Source: Lacticaseibacillus brantae DSM 23927
GTDB taxonomy: Bacteria; Bacillota; Bacilli; Lactobacillales; Lactobacillaceae
Direction of reading: 5' to 3'
Length of the DNA: 64,000 nucleotides
Assembly: GCF_001436115.1 (NCBI RefSeq)
Contig: NZ_AYZQ01000001.1
Span: forward strand, 186,001-250,000
Shown here: positions 34,165 to 44,554 of the stretch, one piece after another
How the letters are laid out: each line of letters begins with the position of its first letter
Numbering within the stretch: position 1 is the first letter of the stretch
Made by a program: the position numbers and the translations under genes
The notes under the pieces: model-generated
Told to the model about the DNA's origin: nothing
What the model saw: only the letters and a program-made list of their open reading frames with translations
Database searches by the model: none

Positions 34165-35508
34165 GTGGCGAATCAAGGAATTTATGTCGGACTTGATATC
34201 GGAACCACCTCAATAAAAGTCATTGTTGCCGAGTTCGTTCAAGGTCAAATGAATGTTATTGGTGTGGGAAGTCAACGATCGGAAGGTCTGAGTCGTGGGG
34301 TTATTGTTGATATCGACAAAGCCGCCGATGCGATTAAATTAGCTGTTGCACAAGCTGAAGACAAAGCAAATGTCAAAATTGAACAAGTGGTGGCTGGCGT
34401 GCCAGCGAACTTGCTTCAAATTGAACGTGTTTCTGGCATGATTGCCGTGGGCGATCAGAGCAAAGAGATTGTCGACGGTGACGTCCAAAATGTGGCTCAA
34501 GCAGCGCTTGTCCGCAGTTTGCCTCCAGAACGGGAGATTTTATCAATCCAACCTACCGAGTTTATCGTTGATGGGTTTGATGGCATCAAAGACCCCCGCG
34601 GAATGATTGGCGTCCGGTTGGAAATGCGTGGGATTTTATTCACCGTTCCCAAAACTGTGCTTCATAACACTAAAAAAGCTATAGAAAAAGCTAATTTAAG
34701 ATTGTCCACGATTGTTGTAAATCCATTAGCCGCAGGTCGCTATGCCCTGACTGATGGGGAACAGGACTTCGGCACCATGCTGATTGATCTTGGGGGTGGG
34801 CAAAGTACTGCCGCTGTCATTCATGATCACCAACTTAAATTTGCCGATGTTGACCAAGAGGGTGGCGAATACGTTACCAAAGATATTTCCGTTGTGCTGA
34901 ATACCAGCTTTACAGAAGCTGAGAAGCTCAAGCGAGATTACGGTAACGCCGATTCTCTAGCTGCCAGTGAGGATGAAACGTTCCCCGTGACAGTGGTTGG
35001 TAAAACTGAAGCTGTCGAAGTCTCTGAGAAGTACTTGGCTGAAATTATCGAGGCCCGGTTGACTCAGATTTTTGAACGTCTAAACGAGGCACTCGATAAG
35101 GCCCACGCGCTTGATCTGCCTGGTGGCATTGTCATTACCGGTGGCGTTTCTGCGCTGCCTGGTGTGATTGAATTGGCCCAAGAGATTTTCCAGCGCCCGG
35201 TCAAGCGTTTTATTCCCAGTGAAATGGGATTACGGCACCCATCCTTCACACAGGCGCTAGCATTGGTTAACTTTGCAGCGAATATGTCGGATATTGACCG
35301 ATTGGTGACGACCGTGTTACCAACGCCAACGACATTGGCTGCGCAGCCTGAGGTTAAGGCAAGCCAACCAGAGCCACAGCCCAAACCTAAGAAAGCGGCC
35401 AAGGTGTCAAAGCCTCAGCCTCAACCAACTCAACAATCAACAGAAAATGACGACCAAGAGAAAAAGCCTTCTATGTTGAAACGCTTCTTCGGCACATTTT
35501 TTGAATAA
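34165..35508 (+). CDS. ftsA: Cell division protein FtsA
   Basis: The 447-residue actin-family protein tethers FtsZ to the membrane. It has the N-terminal GLDIGTTSIKVIVAE, MLIDLGGGQSTAAVIHD (phosphate 2) and GGIVITGGVSALPG. A Pro/Gln/Lys-rich linker (about 390-430) leads to the C-terminal amphipathic membrane helix MLKRFFGTFFE. It starts at GTG 34165 behind AAAGGAGGTT. ftsZ follows after 27 bases. Confidence 0.97.
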   Translation: MANQGIYVGLDIGTTSIKVIVAEFVQGQMNVIGVGSQRSEGLSRGVIVDIDKAADAIKLAVAQAEDKANVKIEQVVAGVPANLLQIERVSGMIAVGDQSKEIVDGDVQNVAQAALVRSLPPEREILSIQPTEFIVDGFDGIKDPRGMIGVRLEMRGILFTVPKTVLHNTKKAIEKANLRLSTIVVNPLAAGRYALTDGEQDFGTMLIDLGGGQSTAAVIHDHQLKFADVDQEGGEYVTKDISVVLNTSFTEAEKLKRDYGNADSLAASEDETFPVTVVGKTEAVEVSEKYLAEIIEARLTQIFERLNEALDKAHALDLPGGIVITGGVSALPGVIELAQEIFQRPVKRFIPSEMGLRHPSFTQALALVNFAANMSDIDRLVTTVLPTPTTLAAQPEVKASQPEPQPKPKKAAKVSKPQPQPTQQSTENDDQEKKPSMLKRFFGTFFE

Positions 35509-35535
35509 TTTGGACTCACACTAGGAGGAACACAG

Positions 35536-36732
35536 ATGGAATTTTCACTTGATGCACAGAATGATACCGGCGCAATTATTAAAGTTATCGGTGTCGGCGG
35601 TGCTGGCGGCAATGCCGTAAATCGGATGATTGCTGAAGACGTCAAAGGTGTTGAGTTTATCGTGGCTAACACTGACGTTCAGGCGCTTGCAGCGTCCAAC
35701 GCTGAAACTAAGATTCAATTAGGACCGAAACTGACTCGCGGCTTAGGTGCCGGCGCAACCTCTGGTATTGGCCAGAAGGCAGCTGAAGAAAGCGAAGATG
35801 CCATTGCTCAAGCGCTTGAAGGTGCTGACATGATCTTTGTCACCGCCGGCATGGGTGGGGGTACCGGGACTGGTGCGGCCCCAATCGTCGCCAAAATCGC
35901 CAAAGATCAAGGCGCCTTAACGGTTGGGGTTGTGACCCGACCATTTACGTTTGAAGGCCCTAAGCGCGGCAAGAACGCTGCTGAGGGGATCGCCCAATTA
36001 AAAGAACATGTTGATACATTGGTCATTATTGCTAATAATCGCTTGCTTGAAATTGTGGATAAGAAGACCCCAATGCTTGAAGCCTTCCACTTCGCTGATA
36101 ACGTGCTCCGTCAAGGGGTTCAAGGAATTTCTGATTTAATTACCAGCCCTGGCTATGTCAACTTGGACTTTGCTGACGTGAAGACAGTTATGGCCAACCA
36201 AGGATCTGCTTTGATGGGGATTGGTTCTGCCACGGGCGAGAACCGGACAATCGAAGCCACCAAGAAGGCCATTTCCTCACCACTCTTAGAAGTATCTATT
36301 GATGGGGCTAAGCAAGTCTTACTTAATATCACTGGTGGTCCAGATTTGTCCCTGTATGAAGCCCAAGATGCTTCAGAAATTGTTGCGCAAGCTGCTTCTA
36401 GTGACGTCAACATCATCTTTGGGACTTCAATCAATGAAGACCTCGGAGATGAAGTCGTGGTCACAGTGATTGCGACTGGGATTGAAGCTGCTGGTACGAC
36501 ACCTGGTCGTCGGGCCAGTGCTGCGGCTAACGACAAGCCAGCGGCTGAGAAGCAAGATGATCCGTTCAACGGTTGGGATTTACGGCGTGAACCCGAAACT
36601 CGGGAACAGCCTAAGGCTGACTTAGACTCGGCTCAAAAGACAGACTTTGATATTTTTGATCAAGCTCCAGAGACCAATGATTCTGACAACTCAGATGACC
36701 AACCGCCATTTTTCACTCGGCGGCGGAAATAA
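35536..36732 (+). CDS. ftsZ: Cell division protein FtsZ
   Basis: The 398-residue bacterial tubulin builds the Z ring. GTP-binding motifs: [17 protein letters not shown] and the tubulin signature [10 protein letters not shown] (about 107-116); the T7 loop is [11 protein letters not shown]. An acidic linker (about 320-385) joins the core to a C-terminal peptide PPFFTRRRK that binds FtsA and SepF; it is a variant of the usual DIPTFLRNR form. The ATG follows TAGGAGG. Confidence 0.98.
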   Translation: MEFSLDAQNDTGAIIKVIGVGGAGGNAVNRMIAEDVKGVEFIVANTDVQALAASNAETKIQLGPKLTRGLGAGATSGIGQKAAEESEDAIAQALEGADMIFVTAGMGGGTGTGAAPIVAKIAKDQGALTVGVVTRPFTFEGPKRGKNAAEGIAQLKEHVDTLVIIANNRLLEIVDKKTPMLEAFHFADNVLRQGVQGISDLITSPGYVNLDFADVKTVMANQGSALMGIGSATGENRTIEATKKAISSPLLEVSIDGAKQVLLNITGGPDLSLYEAQDASEIVAQAASSDVNIIFGTSINEDLGDEVVVTVIATGIEAAGTTPGRRASAAANDKPAAEKQDDPFNGWDLRREPETREQPKADLDSAQKTDFDIFDQAPETNDSDNSDDQPPFFTRRRK

Positions 36733-36749
36733 TAAGGGGGTAGGCGCAG

Positions 36750-37202
36750 ATGGCGTTTGAAAAACTAGGCTCAACCTTTAATCGGTTCTTTGGCATGGAT
36801 GAAGAACCAGAAAGTTATGAAGAAGCTCTGGAAACAGAAACGCCGGTCAGTTCTGGCCAACCCGCCGACAACTTTCAGCGCAATGCTAAGGTGATTTCAA
36901 TGACAAACCCAACCGGGAAGCCAGCAAAAATCGTTGTTTATGAACCACGACTCTATTCGGATGCCAATGAAATTGGCAAACATCTATTGAATAACCACGC
37001 GGTTGTGGTGAACTTCGATCGTATTGGGAATGATGATGCCAAGCGGATTGTTGATTTCTTGAATGGCACAGTCTTTGCAATTTCTGGGAACATGAAACGC
37101 ATTGGAGCAGCGATTTTCTTAGTTACCCCAGCGAATTTTGAAATTGATGGCGATTTGGCCAATATTATCGGCACAGACGCTTTCGATGATATTGCAGACT
37201 AG
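36750..37202 (+). CDS. sepF: Cell division protein SepF
   Basis: The 150-residue SepF has an N-terminal amphipathic membrane-binding segment (MAFEKLGSTFNRFFGMDEE), a variable acidic linker and the C-terminal beta-sheet domain (about 50-150: VYEPRLYSDANEIGKHLLNN, VDFLNGTVFAISGNMKRIG) that binds the FtsZ tail and stacks into rings. It lies between ftsZ and yggT, as in Bacillus; no ylmE gene precedes it here. Confidence 0.95.
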   Translation: MAFEKLGSTFNRFFGMDEEPESYEEALETETPVSSGQPADNFQRNAKVISMTNPTGKPAKIVVYEPRLYSDANEIGKHLLNNHAVVVNFDRIGNDDAKRIVDFLNGTVFAISGNMKRIGAAIFLVTPANFEIDGDLANIIGTDAFDDIAD

Positions 37203-37213
37203 GAGGAAACTTT

Positions 37214-37504
37214 TTGACGCAACTGGTCTATGCGCTTTATCAAGGCTTATCGTGGGCATTGTACTTGTATATGATTGCGATAGCCGTCTATATATTGATG
37301 ACGTGGTTCCCCAATGCAATGAACTCTCGACTCGGGTACTATCTGGGGCGCATTGTTGAACCATATCTGAACCTGTTTCGACGCTTCATTCCAGCTATTA
37401 TGGGGCTGGACTTTTCACCTGTGATTGCATTTTTCGTTCTGACATTGTTGCAACGCGGGCTGAATTGGATTTTCTTTAACATATTAACAGCAATGGTAAG
37501 GTAG
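37214..37504 (+). CDS. YggT family membrane protein (YlmG)
   Basis: The 96-residue protein has two membrane segments (about 10-28 and 65-85) and the family stretch PYLNLFRRFIPAIMGLDFSPVIAFF. The start is TTG 37214, seven bases after AGGAGG. YggT/YlmG proteins sit next to sepF and ylmH in Gram-positives; a role in septum or osmotic function has been suggested, but the mechanism is unknown. Confidence 0.92.
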   Translation: MTQLVYALYQGLSWALYLYMIAIAVYILMTWFPNAMNSRLGYYLGRIVEPYLNLFRRFIPAIMGLDFSPVIAFFVLTLLQRGLNWIFFNILTAMVR

Positions 37505-37510
37505 CGAATC

Positions 37511-38290
37511 ATGGATAGCATCTATCAACATTTTCGTAAAGAAGAAGCAGGTTTCATTGACCATATTGCTGAACTTGTTGAGCAAGCGGGCAATGAATAT
37601 CGGCCCATTTTGACGGAATTTCTTGATCCACGACAGGTTTATATTGCCAATCAACTGGTGGGCACGCATGGCGAGGTCACCAGTTTTCATTTTGGCGGGT
37701 ATCCTGGGGCAGAACGTGAACGGCTGATTCTCGCGCCAAGTTATTATGAGCCTAAACCCGAAGATTATGAAATTGCGCTGGTTCAGATTAAATATCCCGA
37801 GAAGTTTGCTGATTTGCATCATAGTACAATTATGGGCACGTTGCTTAATGCGGGCGTTCGCCGCGATGTGTTTGGCGACATTATTACAGATGGCACTGAT
37901 TGGCAGTTCTTTGTGACGCAATCAATGTTGGACTTTACGCTGGAAAACTTTGAGCATATTGGCAAGATTGGTGTTCGCTTGGAAGAATTGCCATTAGCGG
38001 ACCACCTGGAACCCACCAACGAGTGGGAATTTGCTGAGGTCACTGTGGCATCATTGCGGTTAGATACCATCATTGCCCATGTGTTCAATATTTCTCGGCA
38101 GCGGGCCAAAGAATTGATTCAAGGTGAACGGGTTCGGTTGAATTTTCAAGTTGAAGCGCATCCTGATGCCACATTAGCAGACAACGATATGGTTTCCGTT
38201 CGGGGGTTTGGGCGTATACGGTATCAAGCACTGCTTGGTATGTCTAAGAAAGATAAATATCGCATCCAAGTTGGTGTGCTACATAAGTAG
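37511..38290 (+). CDS. ylmH: YlmH family RNA-binding protein (S4 domain)
   Basis: The 259-residue protein has an N-terminal domain of about 170 residues and a C-terminal S4 RNA-binding domain (about 183-240: LRLDTIIAHVFNISRQRAKELIQGERVRLNF). The B. subtilis homologue has been tied to rescue of stalled ribosomes. It starts at ATG 37511, six bases after yggT. The neighbours yggT and divIVA are those expected. Confidence 0.94.
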   Translation: MDSIYQHFRKEEAGFIDHIAELVEQAGNEYRPILTEFLDPRQVYIANQLVGTHGEVTSFHFGGYPGAERERLILAPSYYEPKPEDYEIALVQIKYPEKFADLHHSTIMGTLLNAGVRRDVFGDIITDGTDWQFFVTQSMLDFTLENFEHIGKIGVRLEELPLADHLEPTNEWEFAEVTVASLRLDTIIAHVFNISRQRAKELIQGERVRLNFQVEAHPDATLADNDMVSVRGFGRIRYQALLGMSKKDKYRIQVGVLHK

Positions 38291-38303
38291 GAGGAGTTCA
38301 GTT

Positions 38304-38990
38304 ATGGCATTAAGTCCATTAGACATTCACAACAAAGAATTTGGGACCCGCATGCGGGGCTACGATCAAGATCAGGTTAATGACTTCCTTGATCAAATTA
38401 TCAAAGACTATTCAGCAGTTCTGGCTGAAAACGAATCTATCTCTAAGGCATTGGCTGCGAATGAAGAGAAGCTCAAGTACTTTGATGATTTGAAGGATGC
38501 CTTGAATCAATCAATCATTGTGGCGCAAGAAGCGGCCGATCGGGTGAAGAATAATGCGCAAAAAGAAGCTGACATTATTCAACAAGAAGCCGAGAAGAAT
38601 GCCCAAGATCTATTGACGGATGCCACTGAGAAGTCCAATCGGATTCTGAGTGACGCCTCTGAAAAGTCAAAGCAGATTACCATTCAAACCGAGGACCTGA
38701 AGCGCCAGACTCGAATCTTCCGCCAGCGGCTTCAAGTCATGTTGGAATCACAACTGGAAGTGGTGAAGAGTCCTGAATGGAAGTCATTATTAGCGTCAAC
38801 TGACGATGAAGTTGAGGTTATCGATGCGAATAGTGAAGCTGGGGTTGACAATGCCCCTGTTGATTCATTAAACTCAGACTCAGAAGTGGCAACCAGCGCC
38901 AGCGACACTTCAGGCTTAACGCCAGCCCCTGATGCAGACATGTACACGGAAATTATTTTCCCTGAAGATGTGGATGCACATAAAGACTAA
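38304..38990 (+). CDS. divIVA: Cell division initiation protein DivIVA
   Basis: The 228-residue coiled-coil protein marks curved membranes at poles and septa. The N-terminal lipid-binding domain is SPLDIHNKEFGTRMRGYDQDQVNDFLDQI, followed by long coiled coils (about 35-165). The C-terminal ~65 residues are acidic and Ser/Ala-rich and probably disordered. I start at ATG 38304 behind GTAGGAGGAG; a longer reading would overlap ylmH. It probably directs MinCD in place of MinE. Confidence 0.95.
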   Translation: MALSPLDIHNKEFGTRMRGYDQDQVNDFLDQIIKDYSAVLAENESISKALAANEEKLKYFDDLKDALNQSIIVAQEAADRVKNNAQKEADIIQQEAEKNAQDLLTDATEKSNRILSDASEKSKQITIQTEDLKRQTRIFRQRLQVMLESQLEVVKSPEWKSLLASTDDEVEVIDANSEAGVDNAPVDSLNSDSEVATSASDTSGLTPAPDADMYTEIIFPEDVDAHKD

Positions 38991-39004
38991 TCAACATAAC
39001 AACC

Positions 39005-39220
39005 TATGAACACGCGACTCATGTTTAAGATTATCAGCGACTCGAAAACCGGTGAAAGTTCGAGAATTAAGGGCATGAGCTCATCAGTTCGCAGTTATCT
39101 GGGTGATAATGTAATCCAGATCGAGTCATTCTCGTTAACGAATGCCTGAGGGGGGATTTGCCCCCGAAATTAGGTGGTACCACGAAGACTTCGTCCTATG
39201 TTTAGGGCGGAGTCTTTTTT
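39005..39220 (+). promoter_or_regulatory. T-box leader of ileS
   Basis: The stem I base is GCGAC (39014-39018) with GTTCGC (39087-39092). The specifier AUC (39083-39085, Ile) followed by A lies next to it. The distal part contains CGGTGAAAG. The T-box motif AGGTGGTACCACG is at 39172-39184 and the terminator AGACT..GTCCT/AGGGC..AGTCT-T6 runs to 39220. No clear promoter is seen, so read-through from divIVA is possible. Confidence 0.94.
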
Positions 39221-39247
39221 GTTCACAAAACAGAAAGGAAGCGCACG

Positions 39248-42028
39248 ATGAAAGTTAAAGACACTTTGAATCTTGGTAAGACACCATTCCCAATGCGCGC
39301 AGGCTTGCCCAACAAGGAAGCCGGCTGGCAAGCTGCCTGGGAAGAAAACCATTTATATGAACAACGGCAACAATTGAATGAAGGTAAGCCAACCTTTATT
39401 CTGCATGATGGCCCTCCCTTTGCAAATGGGAATATTCACATGGGTCACGCGTTGAATAAGATTAGTAAGGACATTATTGTCCGTTACAAGGCGATGTCAG
39501 GTTTTCGGGCACCTTTTGTTCCCGGTTGGGATACCCACGGCTTGCCAATCGAGCAACAATTGGCCAAGCAAGGTGTGAAACGCAAGGAAATGTCGATGGC
39601 CGAATACCGTGAACTTTGTCGCCAGTATGCGATGAAGGAAATCGAGAAGCAACGTACTGATTTCAAGCGACTCGGGGTTTCCGGTGACTGGGACCATCCT
39701 TATATTACGTTACAACCTGAATTTGAAGCCGCTGAAATCCGCGTCTTCGGTGACATGGCCAAGAAGGGTTATATCTATCACGGCTTGAAGCCAGTCTATT
39801 GGTCACCATCGTCTGAATCAACCCTGGCTGAAGCTGAAATTGAATACCAAGACATCAAGTCACCTTCAATTTTCGTAGCCTTTAAAGTTGTTGACGGGAA
39901 GGGCTTGCTCGACGCTGATACTAGCTTGATTATCTGGACGACAACACCTTGGACAATTCCTGCTAACTATGCGATTGCCGTTAATCCACGTTTTGATTAT
40001 GTGCAAGTGGCTGTGGATGGCAAGAAGTACGTTGTTGCGCAAGAAATGCTCCCATCAGTCGCGGAAACGCTGGGCTGGGACAATCCTGAAATTCTGAAGA
40101 CCTTCAAGGGCGCGGAAATGGAAAATATGACCGCTCAACACCCACTCTATGATCGGACTAGTCTTGTCATTTTGGGCGATCATGTCACCCTTGATGCCGG
40201 GACCGGGCTTGTGCACACGGCGCCTGGCCATGGTGAAGACGATTATAAGGCAGCCTTGCCATACAAATTGCCTGTCGTGTCTGTTGTTGATGAAAAAGGG
40301 GTCATGAATGAAGAAGCCCCTGGCTTTACTGGGGTGTTCTACGACAAGGCCAATCCAATGGTGACAGATGCCTTGAAAGCAAAAGGGGCCTTACTCAAAT
40401 TAGACTTCTTTACCCATAGCTATCCACACGATTGGCGGACGAAGAAGCCTGTCATTTTCCGAGCAACCACACAGTGGTTCGCTTCAATTGACGCCTTCCG
40501 TGAACAGATTCTCGACCAGATTGATCAAGTTAACTTCTCGCCAAGTTGGGGGAAGACTCGTCTGTACAATATGATCCGCGACCGCGGTGACTGGGTTATT
40601 TCTCGCCAACGGGCTTGGGGCGTACCATTGCCAATTTTCTATGCCGAAAATGGCGATCCAATCTTAGAGCCTGAAACCATCGAACATGTCGCCCAATTAT
40701 TCGGCGAATTTGGGAGTAACGTCTGGTTCGAACGAGATGCCAAAGACCTATTGCCAGAAGGCTATACGAACCCTGGTAGCCCTAACGGGGAATTCACGAA
40801 GGAAACTGACATCATGGATGTTTGGTTCGACTCTGGTTCCTCCCACCAAGCTGTCTTGGCGCAACGACCAGATTTGCGGTTCCCAGCTGATTTGTACCTT
40901 GAAGGGTCAGATCAATATCGTGGCTGGTTCAACAGTAGTTTAATTACCAGTGTGGCCGCAACCGGCGAAGCACCATACAAACAAATCTTGTCCCAAGGCT
41001 TTACGTTGGATGATAAGGGACGCAAGATGAGTAAGTCATTGGGCAACACGATTGTGCCAGACACCATTGAGAAACAATATGGGGCCGAAATTATTCGCCT
41101 CTGGGTCTCAACTGTTGACGCCTCATCTGACGTGCGGGTGTCATTGGATAACTTTGCGCAGACGTCTGAAGCTTACCGAAAGATTCGGAACACACTTCGG
41201 TTTATGTTGGCTAACACCAGTGACTTTGATCCAGCAACTGATGCCGTGGCTTATCGCGATCTGGGCTCTGTTGACCGCTATCTTGAAGTTCGCTTGAATC
41301 AGGTTATTGCTCAAAGTCGTGCCGCCTATGATACTTTTGACTTTGCGACGGTAGAAAAAACCATCAGTCATTTCTTGATTAACGATATGTCAGCCTTCTA
41401 CTTGGACTTTGCCAAGGATGTGGTCTACATCGAAGGTCAAAATGACATCAAGCGCCGGCGGATGCAGACCGTGATGTTTGACACCTTGGTGGCTTTGACC
41501 AAGTTGTTGACCCCAATTCTGCCGCACACCACTGAAGAAATCTGGCCGTTGCTAGGACAACCTGAAACATACGCGTTTCTGTCCGAAATGCCTGAAGCTA
41601 CCGAATTCGACGACGCTGATGCATTAGTTGATATGTGGAGTGCCTTCTTGGACTTCCGCCAAGAAGTTCAAAAGGCGTTAGAGGTCGCGCGTGATGAGAA
41701 GATTATCGGGAAATCACTGGAAGCAAGCGTCACTGTCTATCCAAACGAACCATTGCGGGACTTGTTAGCTGCTATTGACGCCAATGTGATGCAACTATTG
41801 ATTGTGTCGAAATTGACGGTAGCTGAAGGCCCAGCCGCAGATGGTGCCCAAGTCTTTGATGATGCTCAGATTCTGGTTGAGCACGCTGAAGGTGAAGTGT
41901 GTGCCCGTTGTCGGATGACCCGGACAGATGTCGGCAGCGATCCTCACTTCAAAACGTTATGTGGTCGCTGTGCCGCAATTGTCTCAGCCAATTTCCCAGA
42001 ACTCGTTGAAACTGGCTTTGAAGCCTAG
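39248..42028 (+). CDS. ileS: Isoleucyl-tRNA synthetase
   Basis: The 926-residue class I synthetase charges tRNA-Ile. HIGH motif HMGH ([15 protein letters not shown], about 57-71), KMSKS loop [14 protein letters not shown] (about 590), CP1 editing domain with [11 protein letters not shown], and a C-terminal zinc site formed by [10 protein letters not shown] ... CGRCA (four Cys, about 887-911). This is the bacterial type with the zinc tail. It is controlled by the T-box upstream. Confidence 0.98.
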   Translation: MKVKDTLNLGKTPFPMRAGLPNKEAGWQAAWEENHLYEQRQQLNEGKPTFILHDGPPFANGNIHMGHALNKISKDIIVRYKAMSGFRAPFVPGWDTHGLPIEQQLAKQGVKRKEMSMAEYRELCRQYAMKEIEKQRTDFKRLGVSGDWDHPYITLQPEFEAAEIRVFGDMAKKGYIYHGLKPVYWSPSSESTLAEAEIEYQDIKSPSIFVAFKVVDGKGLLDADTSLIIWTTTPWTIPANYAIAVNPRFDYVQVAVDGKKYVVAQEMLPSVAETLGWDNPEILKTFKGAEMENMTAQHPLYDRTSLVILGDHVTLDAGTGLVHTAPGHGEDDYKAALPYKLPVVSVVDEKGVMNEEAPGFTGVFYDKANPMVTDALKAKGALLKLDFFTHSYPHDWRTKKPVIFRATTQWFASIDAFREQILDQIDQVNFSPSWGKTRLYNMIRDRGDWVISRQRAWGVPLPIFYAENGDPILEPETIEHVAQLFGEFGSNVWFERDAKDLLPEGYTNPGSPNGEFTKETDIMDVWFDSGSSHQAVLAQRPDLRFPADLYLEGSDQYRGWFNSSLITSVAATGEAPYKQILSQGFTLDDKGRKMSKSLGNTIVPDTIEKQYGAEIIRLWVSTVDASSDVRVSLDNFAQTSEAYRKIRNTLRFMLANTSDFDPATDAVAYRDLGSVDRYLEVRLNQVIAQSRAAYDTFDFATVEKTISHFLINDMSAFYLDFAKDVVYIEGQNDIKRRRMQTVMFDTLVALTKLLTPILPHTTEEIWPLLGQPETYAFLSEMPEATEFDDADALVDMWSAFLDFRQEVQKALEVARDEKIIGKSLEASVTVYPNEPLRDLLAAIDANVMQLLIVSKLTVAEGPAADGAQVFDDAQILVEHAEGEVCARCRMTRTDVGSDPHFKTLCGRCAAIVSANFPELVETGFEA

Positions 42029-42037
42029 GAGGTCATC

Positions 42038-42250
42038 ATGACTGGACGCGTAAAATTTTTTAATAGCGAAAAGGGCTTCGGGTTTATCGAAGTCCCTGAT
42101 CAACCTGATGTTTTCGTCCATTTCTCTGCCATTACCGGTAGTGGTTTTAAGACATTAGAAGAGGGTCAACAAGTATCCTTTGATATTGTCGAAGGCCCCC
42201 GTGGCCCACAAGCGGCTAACTTAGTCGTTGACGATCAATCAGAAGCATAA
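42038..42250 (+). CDS. Cold-shock domain protein (Csp family)
   Basis: The 70-residue OB-fold RNA chaperone has RNP-1 KGFGFI (about 13-18) and RNP-2 VFVHF (about 27-31). The sequence ([17 protein letters not shown]) is a little divergent from the major CspA-type proteins and has a polar end. It lies nine bases after ileS with TAGGAGG in the gap, so it shares the ileS transcript, an unusual link between tRNA-Ile charging and a cold-shock protein. Confidence 0.93.
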   Translation: MTGRVKFFNSEKGFGFIEVPDQPDVFVHFSAITGSGFKTLEEGQQVSFDIVEGPRGPQAANLVVDDQSEA

Positions 42251-42287
42251 ATAAAAACCCCGGTGCAACAGCACCGGGGTTTTTATT
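42251..42287. terminator. bidirectional terminator between csp and pstS
   Basis: AAAAACCCCGGTGC pairs with GCACCGGGGTTTTT, flanked by A and T runs, between convergent genes. Confidence 0.94.
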
Positions 42288-42289
42288 GT

Positions 42290-43195
42290 TTACTTATTAA
42301 TTTCTTCAATCTTGCCATCAGCCGTCCGTGACACGGTCATATCGGTCACTGGAATGTAGCCGGTGGTTTTGACTAAGGACTGCTGAACAGATTTTGATTG
42401 GATGAAGTTGATGAATTGGGCGGTCCCTTTGTCAGGGGATCCTTTGGTGTACATGTGTTCGTAGGCCCAAATTTTCCAAGTATTGGTGGTCACATTTTTA
42501 TCAGTTGGCGTCACGTTGTCGATGCTTAAGGCCGTGACATCAGACTTGATGTATGAAAAGGCCAAGTAACTGATGGCACCAGGCGTTGAGGCAACCATCT
42601 TTTGGACGGTCCCGCTGGAATCTTGCTCTTGGGCGGTCTTGACTTTGTCGGTCTTGAGACCCCACTTTTCGAAGGTTGCGCGGGTCCCAGAGCCTTGCGC
42701 GCGATTGATAAGCACGATGGGCTGATTCTTACCGCCGACTTCTTTCCAATTGGTAATCTTGCCGGTAAAGATATCAACCAGCTGTTTGCTGCTGACATTT
42801 TTCACGCCAGTGTCTTTATGCACCACTGGGGCAATCCCAACGACGGCTACTTGGTGATCAACCAAGGCGCTGGCATCGACGCCAGATTTTTCTTGCGCAA
42901 AGATATCAGAGTTCCCGATGGTGACAGATCCCGCTGCCACTTGTGATAAACCTGCGCCAGAACCTCCACCTTGAACGGTAATATCGACGCCAGTATTTTT
43001 CTCTTGATATTGTTTCGCGGCTTGCTCAACGAGGGGTTGCAGGGCAGTTGAGCCAACCGCAACAATCTTGCCCGAAGGGGCCTTATCAGAGGTAGCGGCG
43101 GAACTGGATTTGCTGGTGGCACTAGTTTGGGCGCCACATGCGGCCAACATCAAGGCAACACCGGCAATCAAAGAAAAAAGTACAGAACGTTTCAT
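42290..43195 (-). CDS. pstS: Phosphate ABC transporter substrate-binding lipoprotein PstS
   Basis: The 301-residue lipoprotein has signal peptide and lipobox LAAC (Cys about 20), a Ser-rich linker, then the PstS fold: VGSTALQPLVEQAAKQY, QGGGSGAGLSQVAAG (phosphate loop) and NRAQGSGTRATFEKWG (second phosphate-binding loop). It catches inorganic phosphate outside the cell. The usual pstCAB genes are not next to it; the nearest minus-strand neighbours are telA and xpaC, beyond a terminator. PhoP-type repeats lie in front of it. Confidence 0.95.
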   Translation of the reverse strand: MKRSVLFSLIAGVALMLAACGAQTSATSKSSSAATSDKAPSGKIVAVGSTALQPLVEQAAKQYQEKNTGVDITVQGGGSGAGLSQVAAGSVTIGNSDIFAQEKSGVDASALVDHQVAVVGIAPVVHKDTGVKNVSSKQLVDIFTGKITNWKEVGGKNQPIVLINRAQGSGTRATFEKWGLKTDKVKTAQEQDSSGTVQKMVASTPGAISYLAFSYIKSDVTALSIDNVTPTDKNVTTNTWKIWAYEHMYTKGSPDKGTAQFINFIQSKSVQQSLVKTTGYIPVTDMTVSRTADGKIEEINK

Positions 43196-43227
43196 AAATT
43201 CGCCTCCTAAGCGATGAGAATAACTTC

Positions 43228-43294
43228 ACTATAACGGTGAGATGTAAAGATTGACCGCCAGCGGCGTAAAGATTTGTCACTAGTTGTGTAAAGA
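43228..43294 (-). promoter_or_regulatory. PhoP-type direct repeats and promoter of pstS
   Basis: On the minus strand TCTTTAC occurs three times, at 43288-43294, 43266-43272 and 43244-43250, exactly 22 bases apart (two 11-base units). The -10 box TATAGT (43233-43228) lies ten bases downstream and there is no good -35. This is the layout of a promoter activated by a phosphate-starvation regulator of the PhoP/PnpR kind. Confidence 0.75.
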
Positions 43295-43338
43295 CACCTT
43301 TTCAGAAACGATTCTGTAAATTCGTGGCTAAAGCGTAA

Positions 43339-43378
43339 CAAAAACACCCTTAATCTGTATCGATTAAGGGTGCTTTTG
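43339..43378 (-). terminator. terminator after telA
   Basis: On the minus strand AAAAGCACCCTTAATC pairs with GATTAAGGGTGTTTTT, followed by T residues, 19 bases after the telA stop. Confidence 0.9.
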
Positions 43379-43396
43379 TGTAAAACTATAATTTTA

Positions 43397-44554
43397 TTAA
43401 TGTTGCGGGCTATTGGGTTTACCCTGGGTATAATCCAACAACTGCTGTTTAAGATCGGTTTCCATGTGTTCGAGTTCCTTTTCAGCCGCTTGCCGCTTAG
43501 TTTTACCTTCTTGTTGAATCTGCAAGGTTTGCTGGAGGGTCTCAATCAAATCGTTTTGCGTCTGGGTTAAGGTTTCAATGTCAACGACGCCACGTTCGTT
43601 TTCTCGGGCCGTTTCGATAGATGAAATCTTCAACATTTCAGAATTTTTCTTCAATAAATCATTGGTTGTTTCTGAAACTTGGCGTTGGGCGGTCACAGCA
43701 TCCTTTTGACGTAACAAGGTCAAGGCAATGGCCACTTGATTCTTCCAAAGGGGAATAGCTGTATTAATGCTGGCTTGGATTTTTTCGGCCAAGGCTTGAT
43801 TGGTGTTTTGAATCAAACGAATTTGCGGCGCCTGCTGCAGCGTAATCTGGCGGGCAAGTTCAAGATCGTAAACCCGCTTTTCGAGGCGATTCTGGAACTG
43901 TTTGAGGTCGTTGACTTCTTGCACGGCCATTTGATTGCCACTATCTTGAGCTTGCGCCATGGCTTCGGGAATACTCTTTTGGGCCATTTCATCGAGTTTG
44001 AGGTGACCGGCTTCAATATAAACGTTCAAGGCATCAAAGTAACCCTTGTTTTGCACATATAGTTCGTCTAACAGCTGATTGTCTTTGAGTAAGCCTTGTT
44101 GTTCTTTCTCAAGCCGGCTAGCGATACTGTCAATTTGCGCGCCGATTTTTTGGTACTTGGTGGTGATTTCAAAAATGGAACGTTTGACATGTCCGAAGAT
44201 TTTGCGGAAGACGTTGCCATCTTCGGCCCGTAATTCGTCTGGATTGGCTTCATTTAAGCGTGTCATCAGGCTGTTGAGAGCGTCCCCAACAGCACCGGTA
44301 TCCTGGCTTTGAACCTGATTTAACATCGTTTGGGAGAACTGGCCAAGTTGTTTTTGCGCATTAGCCCCGTAATTCAAAACCGCTTCTTGGTTCCGACTAT
44401 CAATTTGATCAGCCAGTTGTTTGGCTTGTGCTTGTTGCTCGACACTCAAGCGGCTAGGCTGTGCCGTTTGCGCGGGCGCGGTGCTGTCAACAATCGGGTT
44501 GACGGCTTCAAATGGATTTTGTAATAAGTCTTTAGTTAAATCACTCTCTGGCAT
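43397..44554 (-). CDS. TelA/KlaA family protein (toxic anion resistance domain)
   Basis: The 385-residue, highly helical, Gln-rich protein is of the TelA family, first found in tellurite-resistance loci, now seen as a general envelope-stress protein in Firmicutes. The stretch [26 protein letters not shown] and the later [24 protein letters not shown] are family blocks. There is no membrane segment. It overlaps the xpaC-like gene by 14 bases, the usual pairing. The true role is unknown; resistance to nisin or other wall-active agents has been reported for homologues. Confidence 0.92.
   Translation of the reverse strand: MPESDLTKDLLQNPFEAVNPIVDSTAPAQTAQPSRLSVEQQAQAKQLADQIDSRNQEAVLNYGANAQKQLGQFSQTMLNQVQSQDTGAVGDALNSLMTRLNEANPDELRAEDGNVFRKIFGHVKRSIFEITTKYQKIGAQIDSIASRLEKEQQGLLKDNQLLDELYVQNKGYFDALNVYIEAGHLKLDEMAQKSIPEAMAQAQDSGNQMAVQEVNDLKQFQNRLEKRVYDLELARQITLQQAPQIRLIQNTNQALAEKIQASINTAIPLWKNQVAIALTLLRQKDAVTAQRQVSETTNDLLKKNSEMLKISSIETARENERGVVDIETLTQTQNDLIETLQQTLQIQQEGKTKRQAAEKELEHMETDLKQQLLDYTQGKPNSPQH

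Noticed and set aside
35536-38990. A ylmE gene between ftsZ and sepF, as in Bacillus
   Set aside because: Only 17 bases separate ftsZ and sepF, so the gene is absent here.
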